Shown here piece after piece: positions 7,104 through 7,998 of a DNA stretch of 7,998 bases (the first letter of the stretch is position 1; every line of letters begins with the position of its first letter). The notes beneath the pieces are model-generated. The model did no database searches. It saw nothing but the letters and a program-made list of their open reading frames with translations, and was not told the origin of the DNA. Both the position numbers and the translations under genes were made by a program. The stretch is from an uncultured Lachnospiraceae bacterium (GTDB lineage Bacteria; Bacillota; Clostridia; Lachnospirales; Lachnospiraceae): contig CAJTSB010000061.1 of NCBI GenBank assembly GCA_910578825.1, positions 1 to 7,998 on the forward strand. Direction: 5' to 3'.

Positions 7104-7396
7104 GTCTGATTTGACCGTCAGACAGGCGGCTAGTACCGAGCGCATATTATAAATGACAGCGTTGCATCTATCATTTACCGCCTGTTGTCGCTGCAGTGAG
7201 GGCTTTTCTCGAAGAGAACTGTCCCTACGGATGGTGGGAGCGTCACGTTGTTACGATTCATACCATGTCGCCATGGCAGAAGAGTAGTGATACATTGCCG
7301 TTATGCAATCGTTGTACCCATTTTCCCGTATATTGAGGCTTCGTTTATATCCGTGTATCTCACGGATAATAACATGAAAACTCCGGTATCCCAGAG
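7104..7396 (-). ncRNA. Candidate structured RNA of unknown class
   Basis: About 340 bases between the moron stop and the 53-codon ORF carry no convincing gene but many helices on the minus strand. In transcript order I see CTCTGG/CCGGAG (7381-7396); the perfect 8-bp TATCCGTG/CACGGATA (7348-7368); ACGATT (7307-7312) with AATCGT (7253-7258) enclosing a 7-bp hairpin with a GCGA tetraloop (7261-7278); GTAGGG/CCCTCAC (7197-7228) around TTCTC/GAGAA; the 8-bp ACAGGCGG/CCGCCTGT (7122-7129 with 7178-7185) enclosing a 10-bp hairpin (7150-7177); and GTCTGA/TCAGAC (7104-7123). Three of these contain G.U pairs on the minus strand that become A/C mismatches on the plus strand, so the minus strand is the likely RNA. 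It would sit in the late transcript upstream of the tape measure. I do not recognise a tRNA, tmRNA, RNase P, SRP or group II domain V. Confidence 0.5.
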
Positions 7397-7419
7397 AACA
7401 CATATTATATTCGGCATGT

Positions 7420-7581
7420 TTAAACAATTAACAGACCAGACATTTTAGGTCTACCGAAGTTTTTTTCGGATGCAGACAAATCATTTCCGAGTTCGGATGT
7501 TTTTAAAGTGTTTATCTTATCTATAATCGTATCGGTATTGTCAGATATGTTCTTTAACATTGTATTTTTATCATCACTCAT
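7420..7581 (-). CDS. Orphan 53-residue ORF, possible tape-measure N-terminal stub
   Basis: A 53-residue frame opening MSDDKNTMLKNISDNTDTII and ending GLLIV before TAA. The ATG at 7579-7581 follows AAAAAGGAA at a workable distance and starts seven bases after the stop of the 72-codon gene, so translation is likely. The first half is a short amphipathic helix. Residues 17-28 (DTIIDKINTLKT) align without gaps to residues 8-19 of the tape measure (ADIINILNNIKT), with five identities and three similar residues. The gene occupies the position where a tape measure gene would normally begin. I therefore suspect a leftover 5' end of a tape measure gene, or a 5' exon if the RNA between is an intron. 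It could instead be a separate small chaperone. The similarity is short and may reflect only shared helix composition. Confidence 0.5.
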   Translation of the reverse strand: MSDDKNTMLKNISDNTDTIIDKINTLKTSELGNDLSASEKNFGRPKMSGLLIV

Positions 7582-7588
7582 AATCGCA

Positions 7589-7807
7589 TCATTCCTTTTT
7601 GTCTTTATTTTCTTCGTGAATGATTTCTGTCAGCCTGGAGATGAATTCCCCACGCAGCTCTTCAGCCTGCACGTCCTTCAGCGCGGCATAGAGGTTCTGC
7701 AGCAGTTCCAGAATGTCCCTACGGTCTTCCAGAAAGGCCGCAATGGCTCCGTAAAATTTCGCCTTGACATTCCATTCAGCGCGTTTCATTTTCAAGTATG
7801 TAATCAT
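7589..7807 (-). CDS. Putative tail assembly chaperone (small helical protein)
   Basis: A 72-residue protein, helical throughout and charged, opening MITYLKMKRAEWNVKAKFYG and ending in a lysine/glutamate tail. It has no membrane segment or signal peptide. It lies between the probable major tail protein gene and the tape measure side, where siphophages keep the chaperone (G/GT-type) that binds the tape measure and tail tube subunits during assembly. The start ATG (7805-7807) follows AAAAGGAGA, a good ribosome binding site, and the gene begins about 24 bases after the terminator T-run. It is shorter than many such chaperones and no classical -1 extension is open past its stop, so the assignment depends on position more than on sequence. 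I do not recognise the family. Confidence 0.55.
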   Translation of the reverse strand: MITYLKMKRAEWNVKAKFYGAIAAFLEDRRDILELLQNLYAALKDVQAEELRGEFISRLTEIIHEENKDKKE

Positions 7808-7831
7808 AATCTGAAAGTCTCCTTTTCCTAT

Positions 7832-7867
7832 AAAAACAGGAGAAACCGGGATTCCCGGTTCCCCCTG
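7832..7867 (-). terminator. Strong intrinsic terminator after the probable major tail protein gene
   Basis: On the minus strand CAGGGGGAACCGGG (7854-7867) pairs over all 14 positions with CCCGGTTTCTCCTG (7837-7850) around an AAT loop, with two G.U pairs, and is followed directly by TTTTTAT. This is a textbook rho-independent terminator. It lies 62 bases after the upstream stop codon and just before the chaperone ribosome binding site. It probably lowers expression of the chaperone and tape measure genes relative to the abundant tail tube gene. Confidence 0.88.
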
Positions 7868-7929
7868 CAGGTTTCGGATGCCTGCGCACTATCACAATGG
7901 GATAATGCGTTGCATCCTGGTCTTTTTCA

Positions 7930-7998
7930 CTAGGCAACCGTGACGCGGATGACGTCTTCAATGTCGTTGTATTTCACGTTGACGTATGTGTTTCCGGC
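7930..7998 (-). CDS. C-terminal end of probable major tail protein (Ig-like end), partial
   Basis: The last 22 codons of a gene entering from the right edge read AGNTYVNVKYNDIEDVIRVT then VA before TAG (7930-7932). The alternating hydrophobic pattern with a tyrosine and a final V-x-V is typical of the last two beta strands of a bacterial Ig-like (Big_2-type) domain, which often decorates the C-terminus of major tail proteins. The strong terminator just downstream and the chaperone-position gene after it fit a highly expressed tail tube gene. With so few residues, head-tail or other Ig-bearing structural proteins remain possible. Confidence 0.6.
   Translation of the reverse strand, partial: AGNTYVNVKYNDIEDVIRVTVA

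Larger units (their letters stand above)
6563..7424. repeat. 9-bp direct repeat bounding the moron/RNA segment
   Basis: ATGTTTAAA occurs at 6563-6571 and again at 7416-7424, both preceded by GCAT or GCATAT-like bases. The copies sit close to the two ends of the non-tail segment, with 844 bases between them. They could be a target duplication or recombination micro-homology. However, the motif is AT-rich and one copy overlaps the moron promoter spacer, so chance is plausible. Confidence 0.25.

Noticed and set aside
7104..7123. GTCTGA/TCAGAC hairpin as the terminator of the moron
   Set aside because: The 6-bp stem is followed by AGGCGG, not by a T-run, so it does not look like a rho-independent terminator on the plus strand.
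6495..7420. Group II intron
   Set aside because: No domain V-like 34-base hairpin (AGC...GUU with GAAA-type loop) and no GUGCG-type 5' boundary were found on the minus strand, and no reverse transcriptase is present.
7248..7448. Plus-strand 66-codon frame within the candidate RNA segment
   Set aside because: No ribosome binding site, codons fall across paired hairpin arms, and the protein has no recognisable features.
7589..7622. Classical -1 slippery site (C AAA AAG) at the end of the chaperone gene
   Set aside because: The -1 frame closes within a few codons, so it would add only a handful of residues and not a T-type domain.
7508..7933. Plus-strand 141-codon frame over the chaperone and terminator
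   Set aside because: It runs backwards through a gene with a good ribosome binding site and through a clear intrinsic terminator stem, and the translation is unconvincing.

Overview
The window looks like part of the late tail-morphogenesis module of a long-tailed, non-contractile (siphovirus-type) phage or prophage of a Gram-positive, probably clostridial/Lachnospiraceae-like, gut host. This rests on gene order, AGGAGG-type ribosome binding sites, moderate G+C, and the style of the tail proteins. Nothing here shows whether the phage is integrated or free, because no integrase, att site or flanking host gene is visible.

The tail genes all lie on the minus strand and read from right to left. 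At 7930-7998 is the last 22 codons of an upstream gene, probably the major tail protein with an Ig-like end. A strong intrinsic terminator follows (7832-7867). Next come a 72-residue helical protein in the tail-assembly-chaperone position (7589-7807) and an orphan 53-residue ORF (7420-7581). The 1695-residue tape measure protein (1407-6494) is followed by an 84-residue coiled-coil protein (1069-1323), a distal tail (Dit-like) protein (240-1055), and the first codons of a tail-associated protein running off the left edge (1-130). In the usual order these are tube, chaperone, tape measure, Dit, then Tal, so the set would build the tube and the tip of the tail.

The unusual part is 6495-7419, wedged between the chaperone side and the tape measure. 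It holds a plus-strand, AT-rich zinc-ribbon/DUF4177-like gene with its own near-consensus promoter and Shine-Dalgarno (6557-7080), arranged as a moron and transcribed against the tail operon. Behind its 3' end are about 300 bases without a credible gene. In this stretch I can draw at least seven helices, and three of them contain G.U pairs only when the minus strand is the RNA. It is therefore a candidate structured RNA made with the tail transcript, of a class I do not recognise.

The 53-residue ORF has a good ribosome binding site and a short N-terminal similarity to the tape measure, whereas the large tape measure ORF has no close Shine-Dalgarno. The 5' part of the tape measure gene (about 5280-6494) is also much more AT-rich than the rest. 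Two explanations fit. Either recombination brought in a new tape-measure N-terminus with its moron and left a stub of the old one, or an intervening RNA element splits the gene. The sequence alone does not decide between them.
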